This document shows, piece after piece, positions 38,099 to 47,200 of a DNA stretch of 64,000 nt. Made by a program: the position numbers and the translations under genes. The notes under the pieces were generated by a model. That model was not told where the DNA came from, did not search any database, and saw only the letters and a list, made by a program, of their open reading frames with translations. The stretch covers positions 1 through 64,000 of the forward strand of contig CAMJJT010000004.1 of the NCBI GenBank assembly GCA_946406195.1, read 5' to 3'. Source of the stretch: an uncultured Bacteroidales bacterium. Its GTDB lineage: Bacteria > Bacteroidota > Bacteroidia > Bacteroidales > Paludibacteraceae. Numbering within the stretch: position 1 is the first letter of the stretch; each line of letters begins with the position of its first letter.

Positions 38099-40396
38099 AT
38101 GAGGAAATTAGTTGCGGCATTAATGCTGTGCGGCGCTGTGCTCGCCGCGAACGCTGTACCCGCGAGACGCGGATGGCAGACAAAGACACAAGCCGATGGT
38201 ACGACCATCGAGGTGCAGTTAATGGGAGATGAGTATTATCATTACCTTGTTAACCGTGACGGTCAACAGGTAAGAGAAGTGAACGGAATGTATGAGGTCG
38301 TGGGGGAAGCACCGACCGTAGCGAGAGTGCAGGCAAGACGGGCACAAGCACGGCGTGCCAAGAAAGACTTTGGCAGAACGCCGAACCTTGCTCCCAAAGG
38401 AGTGGTTGTCTTGATTAATTTCTCGAACAAGAGTATGGCTTCCGGGCATAAGTTGGCTACCTTTAATGAATTGTTCAACTCGGAGAATTGTACGGTTAAT
38501 AACGGCTATCCTTCTGCGCGCGAATATTTCAAATCGCAATCCAACGGTGCCTATGCACCCCAATTTGATGTATTTGGTCCCGTGACCCTGAGTAAATCCT
38601 ATTCCTATTATGGCAATAATGTGGGCTCCGGAGATGATGCCGAGGACGAGTTCGCTACCGATGCGGTGATTGAGGCATGTATCTTAGCCAACCAGAAATA
38701 CTCGAATCTGAACTTCGCGGACTACGATTCCGATGGTGATGGTTATGTGGATTTCGTTTATGTAGTGTATGCAGGTTACGGCGAAGCGGATGGTGGAGGA
38801 GCAAGTACTATTTGGCCTCATAACTACAGCATCCAAGAAATTTTACCGTATTATTCCGATGGTTATACCAAATATCAGGAAGCGGATACAAAACTCGACG
38901 GAGTCTATCTGGATAACTACGCAATGTCTAATGAGCTGGTTTATTACGATAATTCACTATGCGGTATCGGTACGCTTTGCCATGAGTTCGGCCATGTGAT
39001 GGGTTTGCCGGATTTCTATGATACGAAGTATGGCACCAACTATCAAAGTAGTCTTACGCCTAACGAATGGGATGTAATGGATGGCGGTGCCTATAATGGA
39101 GAGGGACACTGCCCGCCCAACTACTCTGTTTGGGAGAAGTATTTCTTCGGATGGCATACTCCTCTTAACTTGGGCAGCGAGGGACAGAACCTCACCCTCT
39201 ATCCCAGCGAAACGGAGAACTACCAAGCATACCAGATCAATGCCTCCGGCAAACTCCAAACTGCTACTACCGAGGGTCTGAACTATTATATTGAAAACCG
39301 TCAACTGGAAGGTTGGGATGCGAATCTGCCGGCTGCGGGTATGTTGATTTGGTATGTCAATTATAGCGGCTCTGCTTGGGAAAATAATACTCCCAATAAT
39401 ACGGCGAATACCCCGCGCTATACCCTGATCATTCCGTCCGGAACAGAGATTGGTGGTGATTATGGCACGATGAACGTTTGGCCGTACAGCACCAAGACTT
39501 CATGGACGGGTGTCTCCGGCAAACCGCTGAAAAATATAAAGGAGTCTAACGGTGTGATCACCCTCACCTATATCGAGGAGCCTGTTATTCCGGTGGATCC
39601 GTTTGATGTAGTCTTTATGGCGAACGGAGAAGGATTCGATACGATCTCTTCTACCGGCCAACTCGTCCTGCCTACTGTTCAACCCGAGGCTTGCACTGAT
39701 GGTAAAGTGTTTGTGGGATGGACCGCAACGGCGGATTATAAGAGTGAGACTACCGCTCCCGACTTCGCTGCAGCAGGAGATGCAGTGGAAGAAGGGGCTG
39801 TCTTCTATGCGGTCTTCGCTACCAAGGATGGAGAGGGCACAGCTGAACAGAAAGAGACTACTTATACCTTTACGGCTAAAAACTGGTCTGACGCAACCAA
39901 TAGTTGGAAAAGCAATGGAGACGGATACGGATATCGTGTAGATAAGCAAGGAATACAAATCACATCGGGAGAGGCAGGAGCTGAGACAAAAACCGAAGTG
40001 AATGCGGTTTCAAAAATTGTGGTTACTTATTGTACGAATGCGAGAGACGGAGCCGGTAGCGTTCAAATGTCTGTCGGTACTGAATCTGCGTCCAAAGAGG
40101 TTACCAAAGCTGGTGGCGCTACACTGCGCACCTTGGAGTATAGTTTCAACAAAGCTTCCGGTAAAGTCGGTATTAAAGTAAATTGTACCACTAACTCCAT
40201 TTACATCAACTCTGTTGCTATCACTTCCGCTAGTGGTGTCTCTTATAAAGATTATACCACAGTTTGTGGCGGTGACGAGACGGATGTGGAGAATACTGCT
40301 GCGCCGGTTACGGCCGTCAAGACCATCCGTAACGGACAACTCGTAATCATCCGCGGCAATGCCGTTTATTCCGCTTCCGGTGTACGTATCCAATGA
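38099..40396 (+). CDS. M6-family secreted metalloprotease
   Basis: GTLCHEFGHVMGLPDFYDTKYG; tail KTIRNGQLVIIRGNAVYSASGVRIQ. Confidence 0.93.
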   Translation: MRKLVAALMLCGAVLAANAVPARRGWQTKTQADGTTIEVQLMGDEYYHYLVNRDGQQVREVNGMYEVVGEAPTVARVQARRAQARRAKKDFGRTPNLAPKGVVVLINFSNKSMASGHKLATFNELFNSENCTVNNGYPSAREYFKSQSNGAYAPQFDVFGPVTLSKSYSYYGNNVGSGDDAEDEFATDAVIEACILANQKYSNLNFADYDSDGDGYVDFVYVVYAGYGEADGGGASTIWPHNYSIQEILPYYSDGYTKYQEADTKLDGVYLDNYAMSNELVYYDNSLCGIGTLCHEFGHVMGLPDFYDTKYGTNYQSSLTPNEWDVMDGGAYNGEGHCPPNYSVWEKYFFGWHTPLNLGSEGQNLTLYPSETENYQAYQINASGKLQTATTEGLNYYIENRQLEGWDANLPAAGMLIWYVNYSGSAWENNTPNNTANTPRYTLIIPSGTEIGGDYGTMNVWPYSTKTSWTGVSGKPLKNIKESNGVITLTYIEEPVIPVDPFDVVFMANGEGFDTISSTGQLVLPTVQPEACTDGKVFVGWTATADYKSETTAPDFAAAGDAVEEGAVFYAVFATKDGEGTAEQKETTYTFTAKNWSDATNSWKSNGDGYGYRVDKQGIQITSGEAGAETKTEVNAVSKIVVTYCTNARDGAGSVQMSVGTESASKEVTKAGGATLRTLEYSFNKASGKVGIKVNCTTNSIYINSVAITSASGVSYKDYTTVCGGDETDVENTAAPVTAVKTIRNGQLVIIRGNAVYSASGVRIQ

Positions 40397-40839
40397 GAGT
40401 AGAAAACGACATACTCATTCCTGAATTGGCTCGCTTGCTGAACGAGGAGAAAGAAGTGCGTTTCACGCCCTCCGGAGTCAGTATGCGGCCGTTCATCGAA
40501 GGAGACAAAGACAGTGTCGTTTTGGCTCCCATGAGGCGGTTACCCCGAAGAGGAGATATCCTCTTGGCGCGGGTGACTGCCTCCGCCGGAAGGCGTACGT
40601 ACGTTCTACACCGGCTGATTAGGATAGAAGGTGATACTTATATCCTGCAAGGAGACGGAAACCTAATGGGAGAAGAGCAATGTAAACGGGAGGAAATCAT
40701 CGGACAGGTTATTCGTATAGAGAGCCCCAAAGGTCGCCGCAAACCCATTACGCGCGGAATCATATGGCATGCACTCTTCCCCGTCCGCAAATGGCTTTTG
40801 AAAATATATCGACATAGCATCTTGAGATGGTGTTATTAA
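40393..40839 (+). CDS. S24/S26-like peptidase, Ser-His (SipW/ER-like) motif pattern
   Basis: FTPSGVSMRPFIEGDKDSVVL..RRGDILLARV..YVLHRLIRIEGDTYILQGDGN; ATGA overlap with the upstream M6 gene. Confidence 0.8.
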   Translation: MRVENDILIPELARLLNEEKEVRFTPSGVSMRPFIEGDKDSVVLAPMRRLPRRGDILLARVTASAGRRTYVLHRLIRIEGDTYILQGDGNLMGEEQCKREEIIGQVIRIESPKGRRKPITRGIIWHALFPVRKWLLKIYRHSILRWCY

Positions 40840-40893
40840 GGAAAACGTAATTCGTAATTCGTAATTTCGAAATTATTAAAACAAGATATCTAT

Positions 40894-41160
40894 ATGAAAA
40901 CAATTGAAGGTTTCCGCCTGCGTAAGTTAGGCAATGAATACATTCTCGTCGGAGAATCGATGGCGCTTATCAATTTTAACAAGATGATCACGCTCAATGA
41001 GACAGCTGCATTCCTATGGGAAGAAGCAGAAAAAGGTCCATTTGATGCTAATTCCCTCTGCAAAGCGCTTTGCGCAGAATATGAGGTGGCTCCCGAACAA
41101 GCGATGACGGATGTTACAGCTACTATTGATTCGTGGAAAGAGGCGGGAGTCATTGAGTAA
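40894..41160 (+). CDS. PqqD-family protein (RiPP recognition element fold candidate)
   Basis: RKLGNEYILVGESMALINFNKMITLNETAAFLWEEAEKGPFDANSLCKALCAEYEVAPEQAMTDVTATIDSWKEAGVIE. Confidence 0.85.
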   Translation: MKTIEGFRLRKLGNEYILVGESMALINFNKMITLNETAAFLWEEAEKGPFDANSLCKALCAEYEVAPEQAMTDVTATIDSWKEAGVIE

Positions 41161-41220
41161 GGGACAAAGGGACAAAGTACAATGTACTGATTTTTAAGAA
41201 TCGGCTATATATTATTATGT

Positions 41221-41249
41221 ATCGTGCGCGCGAGTGCACGATTTTTTTG
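41221..41249 (+). terminator. Intrinsic terminator; its T-tract is shared with the next promoter
   Basis: ATCGTGC-GCGCGAGT-GCACGAT-TTTTTTG. Confidence 0.75.
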
Positions 41250-41277
41250 TATATTCCAGAGAAATGTAGTAATTTTG
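41246..41277 (+). promoter_or_regulatory. Promoter of the 864-aa surface protein
   Basis: TTTG-N20-TAATTTTG. Confidence 0.75.
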
Positions 41278-41340
41278 CACCGTTTTTGGTGTGTTTTTTA
41301 AGACTCACGATAATAATTAATCATTTTAAGGTATAAAAAG

Positions 41341-43935
41341 ATGAAACAAATTTCTACTCTTTTATTCACTGTGCTCTTTTCGGTGTGCGCTTTTGCGGCT
41401 ACTGAGCAAGCATGGTACAACGATGTGACGTCCATTGCTAATAATGGACAGTATTACATCTATTCGGTAAATGGGAAGGGCTTTATGCAAGGAGGACAGG
41501 CGCAAGTGAAAAGTATCACTACATCGAACTACACAAGCGCTTCTACATTTAAGTTTACGATCGCTAATCCGTCAGAAGGAACGGTAAAGAGCGGTAACTA
41601 CTATCTGAAATGTTACAGAGAGGTAAGTGGTACCACAAGCGGCCCTATCAACACCAAGACGGAGAATGGTACTAACATCATTTTTACTTCGATGAATAAT
41701 GGTGAGTACTGGAATATTCACGGTCACTACAATGTGTTCGGAGAACGCTATCCGGCGCTCTACTACAAGAATGGCGAGTACAACGCTTACCTTAGCGGTA
41801 GTGGCTTGATTTGGAGTACCACCAAGGATTTGCAGACAGCAACTGAGTATCGATGGTACGTAGTTTCGCAGGCACAGTTGGATCGCCACTTTGCCATTTA
41901 TTTGTTTGATGTTTACAAAGAGACGCTGGATGTTTCGCAGTATAGCGGTAAAGTGCCGGCAGCGTATTACACCGCACTGAATTCGGCTTATAATCAGACT
42001 TTCTCGGTGCAAAACACAGCGCATACAGCGAACGTGGTGAATGCAGCGAAGGCAGAGTTGGAGAGCCTTTATAACGGCGCTGCTGCGCTAGTTGAGCCTT
42101 ATGCTACTGCCAAAGCGGCAATCAATACGTTGGACGCTGTAGAGGATAAGGGAGAGGATTTTGCAGAGGTAACGACCGATATTAATAATGCCAATACAGC
42201 GCTGGAGGCCGCTATGACCGTTGAGGCGATTAACGCTTCAGTGGCAGGCTTAAAAGCAATCGATCCGATTACTTTCTCTGTAACCGAGTTTACTGCCATT
42301 AGTTCTATTGAGGGAGCTGCGGCTTCTCAATCCGGTCGTGCCATTACATATGAAGCTGTTGATAAAAGCATTATTAACAACGGCAAGGCGCTCTATAAAG
42401 GTACTACCACGCTGACAGCTACTGCTGCGGCAACAAGTGATTACTATAAATTCGTTCGTTCGGCACAAGTGACTGTAACCGCTCCGACGACTTACGGTGA
42501 TTTCGTTGCTACTACGTGTGACGAGCCGGTGGAGTTCTTCGGTAAGAAATATACGGAGACCACGAAGGAGGATGTGAATGTAGGGCTGAACTTCATGGGC
42601 GGCGATAGTATCGTACATGTGAATATTGTTATCAATCATGCTACTACGGGCGAAGAGTCAATAACCATCGTTTATGGCGAGGACAAGACATGGAACGGCA
42701 TTGCGCTGAAGGATTCGACGGTAGGCGTTCACACAGTTGTTTATGTGACTAAGAATATCGCCGGTTGTGACTCGACGGTAACGCTGACTTTGACTGTGAA
42801 TAAGCAGGAGACGGTGGAAGTGCCGGTAGATCTTGCTATTTGCACAGGCGATACGGTGGAATATCGCGGCGTTGAATATACGAAAGAAGGAACGTTTAAT
42901 GTGCAGGCAGAAGGCGCTGTGCGTGACACACTTTATATTGTTAAAGTGAAGGAAAATCCTGTTTACAGCTTCTCGGAGACCGGAACAGCTAAAGTAGGTG
43001 AAGGTTATACATGGCACGAAACTACGTACGAGACGCCGGCAACGGGTACGTTTAACTATGAGCTGCCGTTCAGTTCGATCTATGGTTGTGACTCGATTTA
43101 TCATCTCACGCTGACTGTGACCAAAGCCGACAGGGAAGAGATCCCCGTTGAGTTGGAGTTCTGCGAAGGTGATTCGGCAGAGTACCGCGGTGTGGTTTAT
43201 ACTAAAGCAGGTCTGTATCCGGTGTATGCAGAAGGCGCGGTGCGTGATACTATTTATAACGTGCAAGTGACTGTTAATCAGCCGAGTGAGACGTTCGAGA
43301 AGATGACTATCGTTTATGGCGCAGAGGAAGAGTGGAATGGTGTTGCGCTGAAGGATTCGACGGTTGGTGTTCACACGGTTGTTTATACGACCACGAATAT
43401 CGCCGGTTGCGACTCCGTTGTTACTCTCGCGTTGACCGTACAGAAGATGGATGTCTTGACTTTGGAGCAGACTTTGGAGTTCTGCGAAGGTGACACCGTT
43501 GTATACCGCGATGTGGCTTATTATGAAGCAGGCGTAGATACTATCGAGATAAGCGGTGAGGTTCGCGACACTATGATCGTGGTGACTGTGACCGTTTGGG
43601 AGAAGACTTATGCGGAGATTTTGGTCACCGATACGGTAGGCAATACGATTGAGTTGCCGGAAGGTGAATGGTTGCTTGGCGAGGAGGTTGTCAGCGGTAC
43701 GTACGAGTTGCAAGAGGCTGATACTATGGGACTTGAGTTCGTTCAGTACGGCGAGACGGCACATGGCTGCGAGGCGGTAACGAAGTTGATTGTGACGGTA
43801 GAAGAGCGTCCGATGAGCGAAGGTATAGAGGATGTGTTCGCAGAGCAGGCTGCGAAGAAATTCTTCCGCAACGGAGCTATTTATATCCGTCGCCAAGACA
43901 TGCTCTTTGGTATTGATGGTAAGCGCGTGGAGTAG
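41341..43935 (+). CDS. Secreted surface protein with repeated 'IAGCDS.VTL.LTV' modules and short sorting-like tail
   Basis: Duplicate ITIVYGEDKTWNGIALKDSTVGVHTVVYVTKNIAGCDST and MTIVYGAEEEWNGVALKDSTVGVHTVVYTTTNIAGCDSV; tail KKFFRNGAIYIRRQDMLFGIDGKRVE. Confidence 0.85.
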   Translation: MKQISTLLFTVLFSVCAFAATEQAWYNDVTSIANNGQYYIYSVNGKGFMQGGQAQVKSITTSNYTSASTFKFTIANPSEGTVKSGNYYLKCYREVSGTTSGPINTKTENGTNIIFTSMNNGEYWNIHGHYNVFGERYPALYYKNGEYNAYLSGSGLIWSTTKDLQTATEYRWYVVSQAQLDRHFAIYLFDVYKETLDVSQYSGKVPAAYYTALNSAYNQTFSVQNTAHTANVVNAAKAELESLYNGAAALVEPYATAKAAINTLDAVEDKGEDFAEVTTDINNANTALEAAMTVEAINASVAGLKAIDPITFSVTEFTAISSIEGAAASQSGRAITYEAVDKSIINNGKALYKGTTTLTATAAATSDYYKFVRSAQVTVTAPTTYGDFVATTCDEPVEFFGKKYTETTKEDVNVGLNFMGGDSIVHVNIVINHATTGEESITIVYGEDKTWNGIALKDSTVGVHTVVYVTKNIAGCDSTVTLTLTVNKQETVEVPVDLAICTGDTVEYRGVEYTKEGTFNVQAEGAVRDTLYIVKVKENPVYSFSETGTAKVGEGYTWHETTYETPATGTFNYELPFSSIYGCDSIYHLTLTVTKADREEIPVELEFCEGDSAEYRGVVYTKAGLYPVYAEGAVRDTIYNVQVTVNQPSETFEKMTIVYGAEEEWNGVALKDSTVGVHTVVYTTTNIAGCDSVVTLALTVQKMDVLTLEQTLEFCEGDTVVYRDVAYYEAGVDTIEISGEVRDTMIVVTVTVWEKTYAEILVTDTVGNTIELPEGEWLLGEEVVSGTYELQEADTMGLEFVQYGETAHGCEAVTKLIVTVEERPMSEGIEDVFAEQAAKKFFRNGAIYIRRQDMLFGIDGKRVE

Positions 43936-43962
43936 TTCGCAAATAGAACAAATTGATTATGA

Positions 43963-43993
43963 GGGAGAAGGCTTTCGGCTTTCTCCCTTTTAT
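43963..43993 (+). terminator. Intrinsic terminator
   Basis: GGGAGAA..GCTTTCGGC..TTCTCCCTTTT. Confidence 0.75.
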
Positions 43994-44076
43994 ATGTTAT
44001 ACAACATAAAAAAAAGTACTATTGTTAAGAAACGACTACACCTTATTATTAATCGCGCGCGTAAAGGGTGTTAAAA

Positions 44077-44108
44077 TTTGCGTGTTTCAAAGAAAAATAT
44101 TAATTTTG
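44077..44108 (+). promoter_or_regulatory. Promoter of the 2437-aa surface protein
   Basis: TTTG-N20-TAATTTTG. Confidence 0.75.
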
Positions 44109-44219
44109 CACCCGATTTTGCGATGTTTTGTTTAGAATTGACACATAAAACCTTAAAAATCGTCAATTTGCCAAATAGACATAGCAAAAACGGTAACAAA
44201 CAATAGAAAATTTAAGGTT

Positions 44220-47200
44220 ATGAAAGATATGAAAGGTATAAAAATGATGGATAAGTTCGAACAATTGAGTAGCACTTGCCTCCGTTTTGCCTCCGTTTTG
44301 CCTCCGTTTTGCCTCCGTAAGCATAGTGTGCGACTGCTTCATTTCGTGGCAGTCATAGTTTTTCTGTTTATAGGCGGATGGAATAGTGAGGCTTGGGCTG
44401 ATGATTGTAAGTATTCGATTAGTAATAAGCATTCGAGCATTTCTACATACAAGTCTCATTCCAAAAGTGGTTGGTTCGATAGTGACAAGTATAAGTTTTA
44501 TACGAATAACGAAATAGGTTCTATCAATAACCAGTATGGAATTAGTAAGATTTATATTAAGGTGACCTTGGAGCGCATTGCTTTTGGTGCTGATTGTAAA
44601 GTAAAATTCCAATATAGAAATGCGTCTGGCTCGTGGAAAGATTTGACGACTGAAAAAGAGTTGGCTGGTTATTCTGCGGCAATCCCAACGAGTACTGCAG
44701 AGTGTAATTTATCAGGTGCAAGTATAACAAGTGAAATATCTGGCGCAACTGCATTCCGAGTTGTGGAGACTAAACAAGAAGAGTATTCGAGTAGTCGTAC
44801 AATTACCATTAATGATTTTTATGTGGTAATGGCAAAAACTTTGTCAGGCTCTACAGAAACGATGACTTTCTCGAATCAGACGTATAATACAACTAGTTCT
44901 GCGAAGACAAGAGAGTTTACTTTTAGTAATGAAGCGACAGGTAAGTCGATTACTATTTCTTCCAATACCAATAGTGCTGAGTTTCCCGCAACGATTACCA
45001 AATCTGGTGATTGTACAGGTTCTGTAACTGTAAGCGTTAAGTTTAAACCATCCGCGCAGGGTACGCGTAGCGGAAGTATTACGGTGTCCGGAGATTGCGG
45101 TTCTAAAACATTCTCAGTGTCTGGAACAGGTTTACGTGCGAACTCTTCGTTGGAAATGAATGATGGAGAAGTGAACGTAAGTATTGCAGGAATAAACTCG
45201 TCAAGTATAAATCTGAATGATCTTATTGGACCGAAAACCGGAAATGGTGGAGTTTCATACTCGGTTATAAGTGACAATAAATCTTTTGCAACGATTAGTG
45301 GAAGTACATTCTCTGCTACAAAATGTGGAAATTATACTATTCGAGCAACACAGGCTCAGACAGATCAGTATAATTCCAGTACAGATGAGTTTACTATAAC
45401 GGTTAATAAGTTGCAGCCGACGTTTAGTTGGACGAAGTTTGAGCATATTTATGCGAGTGATGTGTTAGAAAATGTGGCACAGGCAAAGTATAATGGGAAT
45501 AACGTTGACGGACTGAGTTATAGTTATAGTTCCGATAATAAAGTCGTTGTGGCAGATGGTACGAAGCTGCGCGTGCAGAATACATTTACAGGCGAGCATA
45601 ATGTGACCATCACTGTTACGACGGCAGAGACTGCCTATTATAAAGCAGGATCGGATACGCATGAGTATTTGATTGAGCCGAAAGCAACTCCGGAGTTCTG
45701 GTTGAATGAGGAAGTAAATCTGCCTGCAGATCCTGTGGTTTTAAATCTGTTTATCGGAGAGACGGCAGCGATGCGTTTTGTGAATACGAATGAGAGCAAT
45801 TTTCAGTATCCAACCTCTGCCTCTTATATCAGTTATTCGCATAATAGTGGAGACCATACGGGTGTGATTACCGGAAAAGTTGCAGGTAATGAGGTGATTC
45901 AGTTCCACCAAACGGGTACAACGACCATCTTTGATCACTCGCGTTCTATTCATGTGTATGTGAGCAAGCATCCTGTGAACCTGACGACCACCTTAGATGG
46001 CGGTACATGGAAAGTGGATAGCATTTATGACGGTGTTGTTTATTCAATTATTACGCCGACGGATGATCAGCCGGCATTGAGCGAGGTGAATGTGACTTCT
46101 TCGAACGAAGCCGTATTGAAGAAAGTAGATGGTCATTGGAAAGCGGTTGGCGAAGGCGTGGCTACGCTGACCATTTCTCACCCGAATACGAATGATTACT
46201 GGGTAGATCAGACGGTGACGGCTACTATTACAGTCGTAAAACATACGCCGGTAATCACTTGGAATTTGGATGCAAGTTATCCATGGGGCGCTATTATCGA
46301 GAGTCCTGTAAGTTCGTCCAATGAGGAGTTGCCGTTTACGGTTGTTTCTAATCATCCAGAGATTGCAAACTATGTAAATGGTCGTATTGAGGTATATAAT
46401 AAGGTCGGAAATGCAACTTTCACTCTTACACAGGCAGGCAACTATAAGTGGGCTGATGCTAATGCTAATCTTCAATTTTCCATTAATTCTTTCAAACCGC
46501 AGAACCATTTGCCGATGGATTTGAAAGCTGGCAATTATTCTCAATATAAGAGCTATGTAACAAGCAATGTGTCTTGGGCAAATAGTGGTGTGCAATGTGG
46601 AACAGCCGGTGGTGGATTTAACTGGGATGATAAATATATAGAGTTGCATTTTACAGGAGTTCCTAATCATTTGACTTTTGATTATAAAAACAACAATAAT
46701 GTCTTGGGAGATCATTCCGGGGTAGAGTGGTTTATTCAAACAAAGACTGAAAATGGAGAATGGAGTAGCAAGCAAACTTGGTCGGATGATAGTGGTTCCA
46801 AAGATTTTACTTTGAGTCCTGATGTAAGTTATGTACGTTTATGCTATAGTGGAAACTATGGAGGTTTATTTACCAATATCAAAATAACCGAGCGTCGCGA
46901 AGTATTGGCAACCCCGACATCATTGACTTTTGCGACGGCAGATGTAGATGCATCGGCTCAGACATTGCCGGTAAAGATTGAATGGTACAACGTGAAGACC
47001 TGTACTGCGACTATTGAGGGAGCTAATGCCGGATTCTTCCAATTGGCAGAGACCGAGCCTATTGCTGCGTCGCTGGATCATTTTGGGACAGAGGCTTTGC
47101 ATGTGACTTATGCTTATCCGCAAGCCGGTACGCATACTGCTACGCTGAAAGTAGAAAGTGAGGACGGGTATAAGGCAGAAGTACCTCTTTTGGCTACATC

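Noticed and set aside
42658-43896. 412-aa minus-strand ORF inside the 864-aa surface gene
   Set aside because: Antisense shadow ORF; plus strand has promoter, signal peptide, repeats and sorting-like tail.
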